A DNA stretch of 64,000 bases from Benincasa hispida (GCF_009727055.1 NC_052352.1:26789322-26853321); one strand, 5' to 3'; counted from the stretch's first letter, positions 33,890-46,432 are shown. Translations and numbers: made by a program. Notes: generated by a model from the letters alone, not told the origin.

Positions 33890-34060
33890 CACACATACAT
33901 GATCTTTTATTACATATAAAAATATCATTATTATTTAATCAATTTTGATTAAAATAAAACTTGAAATGATTAAATTTACGATTTATTAAAAGTTTGTAAA
34001 CTAAATTTAACAGTGATCAAAGTGAAATTAAACTCTCAAACGACATGGACTAAAATGGTT
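33890..34060. repeat. Dispersed repeat family 1, partial copy
   Basis: Contains TTATTTAATCAATTTTGATT, GATTAAATTTACGATTTATT and GACATGGACTAAAATGG, in the same order as in 30900-31020 and 43030-43130. It is followed by a (TA)n microsatellite at 34060-34082. Confidence 0.55.
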
Positions 34061-34295
34061 TATATATATATATATATATATAAAAGTGTAGGAGGACAGA
34101 AACGGAAAAAGAAACCTTGCAAAGCCTTTAAATGTTGGATGGAAGTTAATGCATGTTTGTCAAAATTTGGTGTAATTTCACATGCTAAACGCGTGTACTA
34201 TAATTTACCAACTTTGTATCTATATACATATATATTCAGGATCATTACATGTGTTTATACACAATTAATATGAATAAACTATATCCTTCCCCCCC

Positions 34296-34333
<38 letters not shown>
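34296..34333. repeat. (TAA)n microsatellite
   Basis: About a dozen consecutive AAT/TAA units; a probable polymorphic simple repeat. Confidence 0.9.
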
Positions 34334-34335
<2 letters not shown>

Positions 34336-35452
34336 TACATCAAATTAAAGCAAAGTTAGTTTAGTTCAACGGTAATTGACTTGATTTTTCTCTTAAAAAA
34401 ATGAAGGCCTACTTCCATCCTATAGTTCGTTGTACTTGTGCAAACTAAAAAATTCCATTTTAAGGAGAGATCTTTTCTTAGAGAAGAAGGATATCCATTT
34501 CTTAAAAGAAACCTAAGAATGGCCATGTTTCTAGCAAGGATCATGGGAGAAGGAAGGACCAATAATTGTCCCTAATTTATCATATATTGACATGTTATAA
34601 CATAATATTTCAATTTTTTTTTTTAAAAAAAATCCAAATGATAAAAGTTATAAAAAAGGTAAGAAAGTAAAATTTTAATTTCTTTTTACTCGTGAAAATT
34701 TAGAGTTTTGCCCTAATAACGAGAGAAAGATGGAGACTCATTTTCGTATTAGAGTGAAAAAAAATGTTAAAATGGGTTGACATACGTTAAGTAGAAGTGA
34801 AGTTTTAAGTCCATAGATAAGATAACATCTACATATAAATGGTTTTCATTTTTTAATTTCAACGAGGTTTAAACATACACACGAAGTCGACCAATATGTT
34901 TAGGTATAAAACAACATCTTCATTAGTTTATAAAAATTATATACAAAAGGAGAAAAATAAAATTCACGTAGTAAGGGCCTATTTGAAGAAATAGATTCCA
35001 AAGAGAGAAGGGGAAGAGGGTCTAATATGGAGGGTATTAGGTAAAAGGTCTATGTGGGACATAGAATAAACTAAGTAGCATGATAATAAGAGGAAGAGAA
35101 GAATAATAATGAGAAGAAAATTTTTGATTAAATGGTCTATGTTGGCTGGAAAGTGGTAATGAATTATTATTAAGATGGCCAAAGTTGTTTCCCACTTTGC
35201 TAATTTTTGGTCTACTTATATATTAATCTTTAAGCTGTCATCTTCAATTGACATTCATTGGGTCCAAATTAGCACATTTCAATCCTTGGCCCCCTCTCTC
35301 TATATTTTGCTTTTCTTCATTTCAATGTTTTTAATTCTAACTTAACTTACACCCTCCAATATATAGTTTCCTTTATTTTAAAATAATAATAATAAGTTGT
35401 AACAAATAATTTAAAACTAGTATTTATTCTATTTTAAATTATATAAATTATA
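34334..35452. other. Intergenic AT-rich sequence
   Basis: No gene recognised. Minus-strand frames at 34356-34562 and 34979-35182 are short, lack context and resemble no family I know. Confidence 0.4.
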
Positions 35453-35985
35453 TCTGAACTTTGTATTTTGTATCAAAAATATTCTTAAACTTTCAAAAAT
35501 AATTTGAAAATATCATTAATTTTGGATGGAAACTGTTAGTGTTTGTACTTTCACAAATTTCAAAAATACTATTAAACTTTTTATAAAAATTTTAAAATAT
35601 ATTTACTGTTAGTATATGAATACAAACCGTTAATACTTCTTTCAAAAATGTCCTTCAACTTTCAAAAGTTGTATTAATAGTTTTTTTTAGTACAACAACT
35701 ACATTGATGGAGATCAAACCTCCAACCTTTAGTTAGGAAAGCCATGAGGTATTAACGGTTTGTTGTTCATATATTAACCGTAAGAGTGTTTTTTAACTTT
35801 TCTTTTAAGTTTAAGGGAATTTTTAAAATAAAACACTAATGGTTTCTTTCCAAAACTAATAGTCAAGGATATTTTTGAATTTTTTTTAAAGTTTAAGGGA
35901 TATTTTTTAAACTTTTGAAAGTTAAAAAATATTTAATTTATTATCCAAAGTATAAAGTTGAAGGACATTTTGTATCATTTAACCT
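35453..35985. repeat. Foldback element
   Basis: The left arm (GTATCAAAAATATTCTTAAA, CTTTCAAAA) is mirrored by the right arm (ACTTTTGAAAGTT, then AGGACATTTTGTATCA). Related internal units appear on both sides (GTTAGTGTTTGTA and TTAACGGTTTGTTGTT). It is non-coding and could form a long stem if transcribed. Confidence 0.6.
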
Positions 35986-36245
35986 AAGTTCCGTTATTTC
36001 CCATCCTTGTATACTTCCAAATTTTATTTACATTCGTAAACTTTACATAAAAATTCGTAATTTGATCATAGTACTTATTAAATTTGTATATACAGCTTAA
36101 CAAAAATCACAATAAGCACACACGTTGATGCTACTCGTATATTAAATCTAGTATCATGCCTTACTTTAAAATGAATCATGAAAATTTGTATATAATCACT
36201 GAATTTAATAGTGATAGCTTATCAAAATTCCATCAAACCACATTC

Positions 36246-36850
36246 AATTAGGAGCGTTCAAAAAATTTGATGATTCGAAAAATTCGATCAATTCAATCCA
36301 GTCCATACAATTTGGGTTGGATTACCAACTCATTTAGATTGGATAGAGTTCAAATAGATAAAAAATTTATGAGTTGGATGGTTCATGCGCTACTTAATAA
36401 AATTCAAACTAATCCAAACTTATTATTAACTTTAATATATATATATATATCTTTTGTTATTTATAATACAATTATTTGTATATATATTGATTTTAATTTT
36501 ATTTAATTTTATTATTTTTTAATAATTTATTCTCCAACAAATCTTAAAAATAGTTTCTTATCACTTTGAAAAGTAAATTTTCATTATATAAATTGTAACT
36601 GAGTTATTAATCTTAATTCAATATATGAAAAATAATTAAATTAGATTTTTATGTATTTACATTTTACTTTTTTTTAGAATTTTTTTAAAATAAATTATCA
36701 GACCAATCCAAACCAACCCAATCCAAATATTTTAGGGTTGGATTATGCTGGGTTCATTTTTTAATAAAGGTTATTTAGGTGGAAGAAATTTATAATCCGA
36801 ACAAGATCTAAAAGGTCATTCAATTCAATCTAACCCAAGCCACAAATATC
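36246..36850. repeat. GGGTTG-rich dispersed repeat, copy A
   Basis: Aligns along its length with 63367-63957: both begin G.GTTCAAAAAATT.GATGA and include TTGGGTTGGATTACCAACTC. Both continue with an AT-rich centre (TATATATTGATTTTAATTTT) and end with CCAACCCAATCCAAATATTT and CATTTTTTAATAAAGGTTA. The termini hold inverted GGGTTG/CAACCC motifs. A short frame (36267-36506) is shared with the other copy (63371-63622), apparently only because the DNA is repeated. Confidence 0.8.
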
Positions 36851-36944
36851 CATTCCCATTATTTCTATCATGAAAATATGTGCAACTAATAACTATAACA
36901 AAAATGGATATTTTTTTATAACTTTAGAGATAAAAACTAGGATA

Positions 36945-37345
36945 ATAATATCAATTTACATTCATGAACTTTAGTGGTTGTATCAATTAAACCCTAAACT
37001 AATAATTGTATCAATTTAAACCTTGAACTTTTATAAGTGTATCAATTTAAACCCCAAACTAATAATGGTATCAATTTAAACTCTAAAGTTTCATAAATTT
37101 ATTAATTTAAATCTTGAAATCTCATAAGTTTATCAATTTAAACCATTCATTATCTTTTACTTGGATGCACTTATAAAAGTTTAGAAGTATTTATGAAAGT
37201 TTAGAGTTTTAATTGATAGAGTCATGAAAATTCAAAGTTTAAATTGATATAACTATTAATTTGTGGTTTAAATTAATACAATTATTAGTTTAGAATTTCA
37301 ATTGATACAATTCCTAAAATTTAGGAGTATAAATTGATATTTGCC
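36945..37345. repeat. Palindromic foldback element built of ~37-bp units
   Basis: The left half has tandem units of the form TATCAATTTAAACC..AAACT..TA.T. The right half is their reverse complement (AGTTT.AATTGATA). The outermost arms also match (AATATCAATTTA and TAAATTGATATTTGCC). A long, nearly perfect hairpin is expected. It is non-coding. Confidence 0.75.
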
Positions 37346-37514
37346 TTAAAAATTAATACTTAAAAATAATTCAATTTTTTAAAAATTCAATTGATTAAGC
37401 TACCAATAACCGACTCACTTTGTAAGGTTATATAACATATGTTTTAGATCAAATATATAACAGATATAAAAGACGACATTAGATGAGATTTAGATTAATT
37501 AATAAATCATATTA

Positions 37515-37870
37515 TGTTAAAATACCATTTTTTTATCGTTATACTTTAAATTTGGTTTAATTTTTAGATCTTAAATTTAGTTCCTATCATTCATTTTCGT
37601 TGATTTTTTCATTTTTTGTTTTTTATTAGTATTTTTACTATAAATTTCGAAAATATATTGACTAATATTTTTAGTAATTTTATCATTTAAAATAATTAAA
37701 AAAATAAATATTTTTAATAAAAATGATGATTATTATTATTTAATCAATTATTAAAAAAATAATTTTAAGAAATGAAATTTAATATTTTTTAAAAAATTTC
37801 GTGCTCTCTCTATATGTTGTTGTTGTTATTAATTTATGAAATGAAATGTTATTATTATTATTAGTATAAA
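37515..37870. repeat. Probable degenerate copy of dispersed repeat family 1
   Basis: Shows the word order TTTAATTTTTAGATC, TTCGTTGATTTTTTC, TATTAGTATTTTTACTATAA and TTTCGAAAATATATTGA seen in the middle of copy A (30780-30870) and at 42960-43010. The right end is unclear. Confidence 0.4.
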
Positions 37871-38209
37871 TATAGTTTGTGAAGGATAATGGGATAGGGA
37901 CTTGACATGACTCGGTGAGAGAGGTTGAAGGCTTGAGTTTTGGAAACTTTATCCAAGTGGCGTAGCTGAATCAAACTGTCTTAAGTAAAACAAAACAAAA
38001 AAGAAAGCTGAGGGAAATTAAAAGGATAAGATCGAAACATACAACATTTAATACATGATTATCAATTAATTAATCAATCAATTTTGGACTAAACAGGATC
38101 TTTATACCATAAACTTTTACTTACAATACGTCTCACTTTTATTCAAATATTTTTATACGTTAATCAATTTGATCGTTTAAAGAAAATCGAGAGTGATCGA
38201 CAAAATTAG

Positions 38210-38410
38210 AAGAACGATTACAAAAACTAAAAGTGACATCATCACAAAATTTGGCAAGCTCAATCATGGCTTCCACCATATTCTTTGTTTCTGTCAGATC
38301 AACATCTTGATCATTAAGGCTCAAATGATATTCGACAAGTAAGACTCTACAACGAGAGGCTAATACGAACCCCCTCTCAATTAGAGAAGAGAAGATAAGC
38401 TAATCCTGAT
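38210..38410 (-). pseudogene. Possible gene-derived relic, family unknown
   Basis: The minus strand has about 42 uninterrupted codons with protein-like composition (VEYHLSLNDQDVDL, VEAMIELAKFCDDVTF). It is unlike the surrounding AT-rich DNA and is flanked by stops and frame changes. I do not recognise the family. It may be a captured exon or chance. Confidence 0.25.
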
Positions 38411-39232
38411 AGCTTTCCCTTCGAAAGCCCTTAGAAAGAAGAAGGAGGTTATATACCTATTTAGTTCACATTTTAAATACTAGTTAGTTAATTGGTTATA
38501 CTTCAAGAATTGATATTTGATATGTATGTATATAGTTTTATTCAATATTACAATATTGCATTTTTTTATGGTATTACTATTTATTTAAAGGATAAGAATT
38601 CAATATTTTTGAAGAGGTTACATATTCTTTAACGTATTGAATTGTATTAATTTATAATTTTTTTTTCTAAAAAAATAAAAACTTATAAATTGTCAAGATT
38701 GCTCATCTGCATGTATTGATGACCAAAAGGTTTGTGGTTCAAATCTTCATCCCCAACTTGTACTAAAAAATAATTAAAACTTATAAACTTTTTTCAATTA
38801 ACTGGTAAGATAGTCTGCTTTATTAGCTATAGTGTTGACTTTATCTTTAGCTTTCATTTTCAAAAACAAATTAAATTTATCTTTACCTGTCTACCGGTTA
38901 GACCAAGTGATTTTTGATAAAGGATGCTTTTCATTTTGATAAGCTTTACATTATAATTATAAAAAAAAAAAAAAAAAACTAATTGGAACTAAAAATATGT
39001 TAATCTCACATCAATAACATTGACAATCTTCATTTGGTTCTCTAATTAATTAAATGGAAGAAAAGAGAGACTAAAGTAAAAAAAAAAAAAAAAATGGTAG
39101 ATTAAAACAAATGTAATATACTATCTTGTAATTTGTTCTATTTTAGTCCATGTATTTTCAAATATCATATTTTAATCCTTGCTACTTAAAAAAAAAAATC
39201 TTAATGTTGTTCATTCTAGGTTTAAGTTCAAG

Positions 39233-42200
39233 AATAATGTAATTTTTTAAAGTAATGACAAAAATAGGGTACATAGTAAAGAAATTTCAAAAATAGGATT
39301 AAAGGAAAAGTATTGACAAAAATTGGGTAGTTTTGGTGAGTGGTAAAATCGTGTGCCCGGTACACGATTATTGTTTAATCCCGTCATGATCAAGTGGACT
39401 CTAGATGGCTGTCATGTCAGCCATATGAACTTGGTCAAAATGAGGACCAAACTCGAGGACCCCGTCCACGATTTTAGTCATTTTTTTCCCATTTTGATTA
39501 TTTTTTTAAATTTTTAATTAACAATTTTCTTCCCTACTTGTTTTATTCTTGCTCTTTTATATCATATTCATTTACTAGATTTAGTGTATCAAGATAAAAT
39601 ATAATTTCAATAGTTATTTTATTTCAAGATAGAAGTTCACATGAAGATAAAAGTTTGAATTACAAGACACTTAATTTTCCACATGGTGATCATCTTCGTG
39701 TGCCTCTAGATTAGCTTCGTCTTGTTGTTGTTGTCGTCTACGATGAATACGTCTTCGATCAATGTCAACAACATTGAGTGGTCTTGTTTGCTGAATAATA
39801 TTTTCTACATTTACCAAGTTTCACATTGAACTCAATTTTAGTAAATTGTGTTGTACTGAATATTGTTGTATTTAAGGGATCGAATCTCGAGCAGCATGTG
39901 AACACCTTGCATCTCACAAGTCAATTTTTTCATAAACAAATATAGTGTACTAAAATATAATATATGTAGAATAAACATGTGAAATAGCATGCTTTAGGAA
40001 ATGGATAGAACCATTCTCACCTTTGTAGATTCTTAAGCTCTTAGAACAATCCTCTCGATGCTCCAATGAATGACTCCTCTAACGATCTTGAACATGAACG
40101 TTTCCTCGAACAATCTTGAACACGACCATGAGAGTAACCTTGTTATTCTCAAGGATTCCAATAGAAGGATAAGTGATATCCAATTATTGGAAGAGGTTGA
40201 GGAGGAAAAACCTTTAGGAGAGCAGAGAGAATTTCTTTTGTAGCTAGAGTAAAACTGCACAATGAATGCTTGTCCCAAAAGGGTCATACGGAATACTTTA
40301 TATGGAGAAGGTCAACCCCCCTTCTTCAAATCCTTTTCCAATTTTTTCTTATGCACAATTAATTAAATAACTATTTATACATTAAATCTAATTTAATGTA
40401 AATATTTAATTATCATAAATACCGTATGTCTGTGCAACACCTCTCTATTTATTAATTAATTCTTTGTGAATCTAATTCACATGAATTAATTATTTGAATC
40501 TCATTCAAATATTTCTTTCCAACTTGATTTGGATTATAGATCACATCCATAATCAATTACATACTAATTATATTAATATAAAATTTCCTCAAATTTATTT
40601 GAACAATTCAAATCATTCCTCTTTAATATCCTTTAGTGAGCTAACAAGGGGACCTAGTGGACCTATAGATCAAAAGCTCCAACGATATGAGATTAATTGG
40701 CTAAATTCATTAACCAAGTTAATCAACATTTGTTAACTATGGGTACACTCCACTAAATACCCACAACTACACTCTTCTTACTACAGATATATTTTTGTAT
40801 CTACAAATATAGACTAATAATAACAAATTAGTCTTTCACGAGTGTTCGTAACTCCATCTGGATTAAATTACCATTTTATGTTTGGGTTACCTCTAACTCC
40901 TTAAATACTAATGCTCCTCTAATGAACATCTTGTTTATGGTCCAACCAATAAATAGAAACCCCTCTGGCAAATGAGAGGGCACAACCCTTTGTTCAAGTC
41001 CCCGAGAAATTACTTAAGGGAACATTTATCTACTTATCCTAAAAACGGGAAGGAGTGAATTTCATCTTGTATTATTATGATCCCAGCTCCACACTCGATC
41101 TTGTCCTCAAAATAGTAGGTATATTGAATTGACGAACTGGCCACTCTCACCCATACAAATCAAAGGACAATCTCTCGTGAACAAGAATTCATAATATACT
41201 CAAGATTAAGACTAAGTTACCTAGGTCATCCAATTGAAATAAGAACCTAGCTAATTAATAGTGTTACATCTAGTGGTTACTATTTCATAGTCCGATTTAA
41301 TACAAACTCATTACATAGGATACCCCTACTCGCATGTCATCTGTACGAACATATTGGATCATTGCGTTTGTATCAAATACAAAGTGGGTCGTATCCATAG
41401 TGTTACCAAGATAAGATACCAAATCTTATCCCTATACTATAGACCCTTTAGGCTGTATCTTGAACATTGATCCCTGTATGTCTCCACATACAGTTTTATA
41501 CTCATAAGGTAGCCTTGGATGTTAGTTGATTGGATTTAGGGTTATTAGGATACAATAGAAAACAACACAAACAATAATATTTACTGAATTAATATCTATA
41601 ACTCTTTATTGATGACAGTCAATTAATAACACTTATTTTCTACGAGTTTTAGGACATAAAACTCAACAAGTACTTTTTGAACAAAATTATTCTACATGAT
41701 GAAAAAAATTAATACTAAATAATATTCATATTATATATTTGAGAAAGTAAGATAATCAAACTTTTACCATGCAGTAATAGTAAGCTTTTTCATGTATGAT
41801 AAATCATCTCGTGGTTGAATCATACTAGGAAAAATAGTCATCTGATACAGCTGGTTTGTTATTTCTCCTTGTGCACGACGATCATAACATGCACGCTAGT
41901 ACGATATATATACTGCATGAATTCGGCGCCAGTCTTGGTCGTGCTTACCTCTCAAATCAATATGGTATAGTGCTGGGAGTGTATAGCACAACGTCGATAC
42001 CGTTTGTCTCGGACCAAACTGTCTCAACACACGAATGCCACTATACTATATGAAAGCATATAAGAGGGCTAACAGCCAACCAAACATCTTGACATCACAA
42101 CAATAATCAAGTAGTAATGACCAAATATCTTACATGTATGGGGTCCAATTAATCTAAAAAAAGAAACAAGAATAATTAGATACCCAAAAAGTACGTAATA

Positions 42201-42927
42201 TTCATTTGTATATTCATTTGTTACCTGATTGTGCATCAGTTGGTCAAATATTTGTTGATATACTAACAACATATTTGTTGACTGTTCAGAGGCAGCTAAT
42301 ACACCACTCTATCTAAACTTTTTAAAAATACAATTAATTTATTTTATTACATAAAATGATAATGGAATAAATATATAAATAAAATAATATATGACACTGG
42401 GTGGACGATGATTTAAGGCTTGTAACTAGACTTGTGGTGCTACAATGTTAAATCTTTCATAAGTCATACTTGTAGTAGTATCAGTGGCCCCACTATTTAC
42501 AAAACTTATGCATTAGTAGCATGACATAGTTCTTTATAAAGTCGTACAAGCAGACACCATGTCACGAGTACGTATCAACATGCACAAAATTAGCCAACAG
42601 TGGAAGAAACATAAGATGTACCAAAGTGTTTGCCTTGTCGGCGAATAAAAATCCTCTAATAATCATCCTACGAACATAAGACTCGATCCATGTTTTTGTG
42701 GTCAAAACTGCATGTTAGAGAATGTGGTAGTCGTTGAGTGACAGGTCAACAATTGGTCACATGATGTAGAAGGAAGTCATGGACCCCATCCACGATTAGT
42801 TTAAATTCTAAACCTGGTACACATTTTACCTACACTCGTGTACCTGTCTACGATTTTACTACCCTATTTTTGTCAATTCTTTCAGCTAAATTTTATTTTT
42901 GTCAATAATTTTAAAAATAACATTATT
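39233..42927 (-). mobile_element. MULE-type transposon remnant with plant mobile domain (PMD)
   Basis: Terminal inverted repeats of roughly 100 bp are visible: the left reads AATAATGTAATTTTTTAAAG, TGACAAAAATAGGGT, and the right is its imperfect reverse complement ending ACATTATT at 42927. Motifs of the form CGTG..CC.GGTACACGATT lie just inside each end. Minus-strand fragments include VLRQFGPRQT and DLRGKHDQDWRRIHAVYIS (about 41870-42050), as in PMD transposase-related proteins. A basic tail, VDIDRRRIHRRRQQQQDEAN (39676-39830), lies on the far side of an inserted copia LTR. The remnant is non-functional. Confidence 0.7.
39857..41668 (-). mobile_element. Solo copia LTR of a second subfamily, inside the MULE
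   Basis: The plus-right end reads ..AAAACTCAACA (minus: TGTTGAGTTTTATG..), like the LTR starting at 53479. Internal words follow the copia LTR order in reverse: GGGGACCTAGTGGACCTAT, ACCCATACAAATCAAAGGAC, GTGGGTCGTATCC. The likely left end is TGAATATTG at 39857. Flanking 5-mers are TGTAC (39852-39856) and AGTAC (41669-41673), a near match. It separates the two coding pieces of the PMD remnant. Confidence 0.72.
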
Positions 42928-42944
42928 TAAAAAAAATCTCCATA

Positions 42945-43195
42945 CTATTAGGTTATTATTGATTTCTTTCTACTTTTTTTACTATCAATGTATAAAATTT
43001 GAAAACATATTCACACATTGTATTTGAGTGCATAAAAATTATTATTATCATTTAATCAATTTTGATTAAAATTAACTTCAAATGATTAAATTTAAGATTT
43101 CTCGAAAGTATAGAGACTAAAATTATTGGACATTTAAAAGTAGAAATAAACTAAAACAAATATCAAAATTCTAGAATCAAAATGATATTTTAACA
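42945..43195. repeat. Dispersed repeat family 1, right part of a split copy
   Basis: Matches 30790-31045. The left part of the same kind of repeat (TTTAGTCCATGTATTTTCAA) is at 39120-39200, on the other side of the MULE, so the transposon seems to have landed in a pre-existing copy. Confidence 0.5.
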
Positions 43196-43479
43196 AATAT
43201 ATATTTATATATATTTCTCCAACAATATACAAAACTAATGGCTTCGAAAGGTACATGGCTTCGCCAAATGCAACAAAGGGAGAATATGAAATTCCTCCGA
43301 CTACTTCCCACTTTGAGATGTGATGCAATTCAATGCAACTTTATATCATCTCCACCACTAACTACTTGTTTAAAAAAACAAATAAATAAATAAGCCAATC
43401 AACTTAATTATCTCTAACTTTAGTATGAGTTTACAATAACTTTTTTTAACTGAACATATTCCTATTTTTTTGTTCTTAA

Positions 43480-43810
43480 TATTTTAGATTTTGTTGAAAA
43501 CTATTTTGCTTTTAATTTTTTATTTATAAAATGTATACTTCTTTTCTCTCATTTTTTTTACTATATAATTTTTTTTTTACATTTTTTCAAGAAAATTTTC
43601 AATTCTTAATCAAATTTTTGAAACAAAATCAAGCTTTTATTTTTTAGTTTTGAATTTTTTTTTATTTGGTTCTTTAAACCATTGAAAAAATAGTGATAAA
43701 AAAATATGTAGTATAAAAAACTAATAGGTAGAAAAAATATAAATAAGTTTGATATTAAAAAACTAAAAACTTAAAATAAAAAATCAAATGATTATCGATG
43801 TAAGTCATAG
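43480..43810. repeat. Degenerate TTTGGTAAC-type MITE
   Basis: AT-rich block with opposed TTTTTAGTTTTTGAA-like and AAAAACTAAAAACTTAAAA words at its ends, similar in plan to 62461-62794 and to 44500-44760. Confidence 0.4.
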
Positions 43811-44459
43811 TTGTCTAATATTAAAATAAACCTAGTTCATAAAATCTTGTATTATTGACTTTGACATCAGATGTTTGATTCTCCCTTCTCACGTATAGTA
43901 AAAAGAAAAGAAAAAACCTTAGTTGTACAATTTTATTTCTAATACATTAGGAATTATCCATTTAAGTCATTCATATTATATATATATATTCAAAATTATT
44001 AAGGGAAAGTTGAAGTGTTATGTTACATCTTTTACATTAATTTGTTTTTAAGTAACATTCAAGTAGAGTATTTATGTCCTCATATATCCAACTATTATGA
44101 AGAATAATATTTAATATCATATAAACTTAAATGTTAATACTAACATATGGTTCAAAACTTTCACGTTTATCATACAAAAATAACTATTTACAAATTCTTT
44201 AATGAAATCACATAAAATTGTAAATATATAGGCGTAACCTTACGTGCAAAATAGAGAATTACTTAAAATAATATAGACCACTTTGTATATAACTATCTTA
44301 ATCTGTCATTAAATCCACTTGTACATTATCTTTACGTAATTTAAAACTTCTATCCACCATTTTCTGATTAAAAAAAAAAAAAAATTATGTCCACCTAATG
44401 TCACAAAATGTTCGTTAAATGCGATATAACAATTTAACGATAAAGATAAATTTGATTTT

Positions 44460-44770
44460 TTTTGTCTGATGATGACAATTTTATTTTAGTTTTCTATTTT
44501 TGAAATTTATGTTTGTTTTTTCCAAATTTTTTTAATTATAATTTATCACAACTCTAAAGAAACATTTTAATTTATAATCCATTTTCTTGTGAGAAAAACT
44601 ACTTTTCGAAGACTATTTTTTTTTCAATTTTTAAAATTTAGCTTGATTTTTAAACATGTAAATTGAAAGTAGATAATAATAGAAATTTATGGATGAAAAT
44701 ATTATTCATAAATTTAATTTTCAAAAACTAAAAATCAAAAATCAAATGATTATGAAATATAGTCTAAACT
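44460..44770. repeat. Degenerate TTTGGTAAC-type MITE
   Basis: Left arm ATTTTAGTTTTCTATTTTTG and right arm TTTTCAAAAACTAAAAATCA are inverted. The remaining sequence is non-coding. Confidence 0.45.
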
Positions 44771-45133
44771 TTCAATTTCTTGTCCAATAAATTTGTGAAG
44801 TTTAAATTTAATGGCTAATTACAAGAACTTATTAGATACAAAATTAAAACTTCGGAACTTATTAAAAAATTTTAAGAATCAAAGATCCATCAGACATAAA
44901 AATGAAAATTTGAAGATTTATTAAAATGTTTTTAAAGTTTAGAAAACTATTGATACAAACTTAAAAATTCAGGAAATCAATAAGTAATTTAACCATTAAA
45001 GTATTAAAAAATGAAATTAATATAATATAAATAATTAAGACATTAATATAAATGTTCACCTTTTTTTTTCCTTAAAGAAAGAGAATAAAACTAACGTTGC
45101 CCTAGAATATAAATCTTCAACCTCATATATATA

Positions 45134-45170
<37 letters not shown>

Positions 45171-46256
45171 GAATTTTGAAAAAAAAAAAGGAAAAGAAAA
45201 GAATGAACTTAGTTCCAATTCCAAGTCACCTAACTAAAATATAACATAACATGGCCAAGCCAATTCATCCGTTGCCAGGTCACTTGTCGTTTCAGCAAAG
45301 CCTCAGCCCGCAATCAAACAAACTCTAACGACTTGTCGTAAACATATACATTCAAATTTATAATTATTATCAATATAGAAAATTGTAGAAGTATCGTGAA
45401 ATTGAAAGACATAGATATAGAAAAATATAATATAATAATAAGTAAATATAAATAATATAATAATAAAATAAAATAACTAAAATAATGAAATTTTGATAAT
45501 ATGAAAATTTAGTAGAATTTTGAAGTGAATTTCTTACTGTGATTAGGTAAAATAGCAAGTAAGATGTGGTTTTATATGGACACAAAGATGAATAACTACA
45601 AGACACATTGATAATATGAAGATTCACACATGACTTTTAGAACACTAAGCAATGAGCATCTGTTTATTTTTATAATATTTATAATATGGGGATATTTCTT
45701 TTTGTTTGTTTGTTTTTATTTATTTATAGAAAAGTTTAAAATTTTATTTTATTAATCTAAAGATAAATTAAGAGGGGAATTCCCTTATTTGCCCTTCTTA
45801 TGGGCAGAGTCGAAGAATAGCATTTTTATTCTCATCTCCGGGAAATTTTCAATTAGTTTTGGTTTGTTTTAAAGGTATTGAATCAAATATATAAGATGAC
45901 AAATCGAACCTCCGAAATCAAAGTCGATTGTAGAAGCATTATGTTAGTTGAACTATGATATTTTGGCATTTTACTAGAATTCAAAAGAATCACGAAATTA
46001 TTCTCCATTGTTTTTCAAAGTAATATATCTTCTAAATCTAACGAATAATTTCCAATATAATTTTCATTTAAAGGAACAAAATACTGAATATCCTAAAAGA
46101 ACCATAACATTCTATCTGCAAAAATCTAATTAAAATGTTCAAGCTTACTTTCTTAATGTTTCAATTTCAATGTTACAATACACACTCTTCATTTTAATTA
46201 TTACAAACATAGACTCAAATATTTATGCTAGCTAGTCTTCAATTTAAATCAAGAAT
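44771..46256. other. Intergenic AT-rich sequence with a (TA)n tract
   Basis: A TA microsatellite occupies 45137-45169. No gene or transposon could be recognised in the rest. A block at 45890-45970 (AATCGAACCTCCGAAATC) is B-box-like on the minus strand and may be a SINE-like relic. Confidence 0.45.
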
Positions 46257-46384
46257 CGTTACAAGAAATTTGCCCTATCATAACATGTTTGTATAGTAAA
46301 TTTGAGAGGAAAAAGGAAAGAGTATCATAAATGTGAAAATTCGCTTTTTTTATGGGAAAAGTAAAAATTTTCGGATTTCTTATA

Positions 46385-46432
46385 ATTCATGACAGTTTTA
46401 AAATGACATTTATTAATTGTCATTAATTTTCT
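46385..46432. repeat. Left subterminal repeats of the CACTA element
   Basis: CATGACAG, ATGACATTT and TTGTCATTA follow one another closely. The same hexamer in both orientations is dense at 61850-62160. Such repeats are where CACTA-encoded proteins bind the ends. Confidence 0.6.

Noticed and set aside
34356..34562. Minus-strand 68-codon frame as a gene
   Set aside because: No start context, no homology recognised, surrounded by AT-rich repeats.
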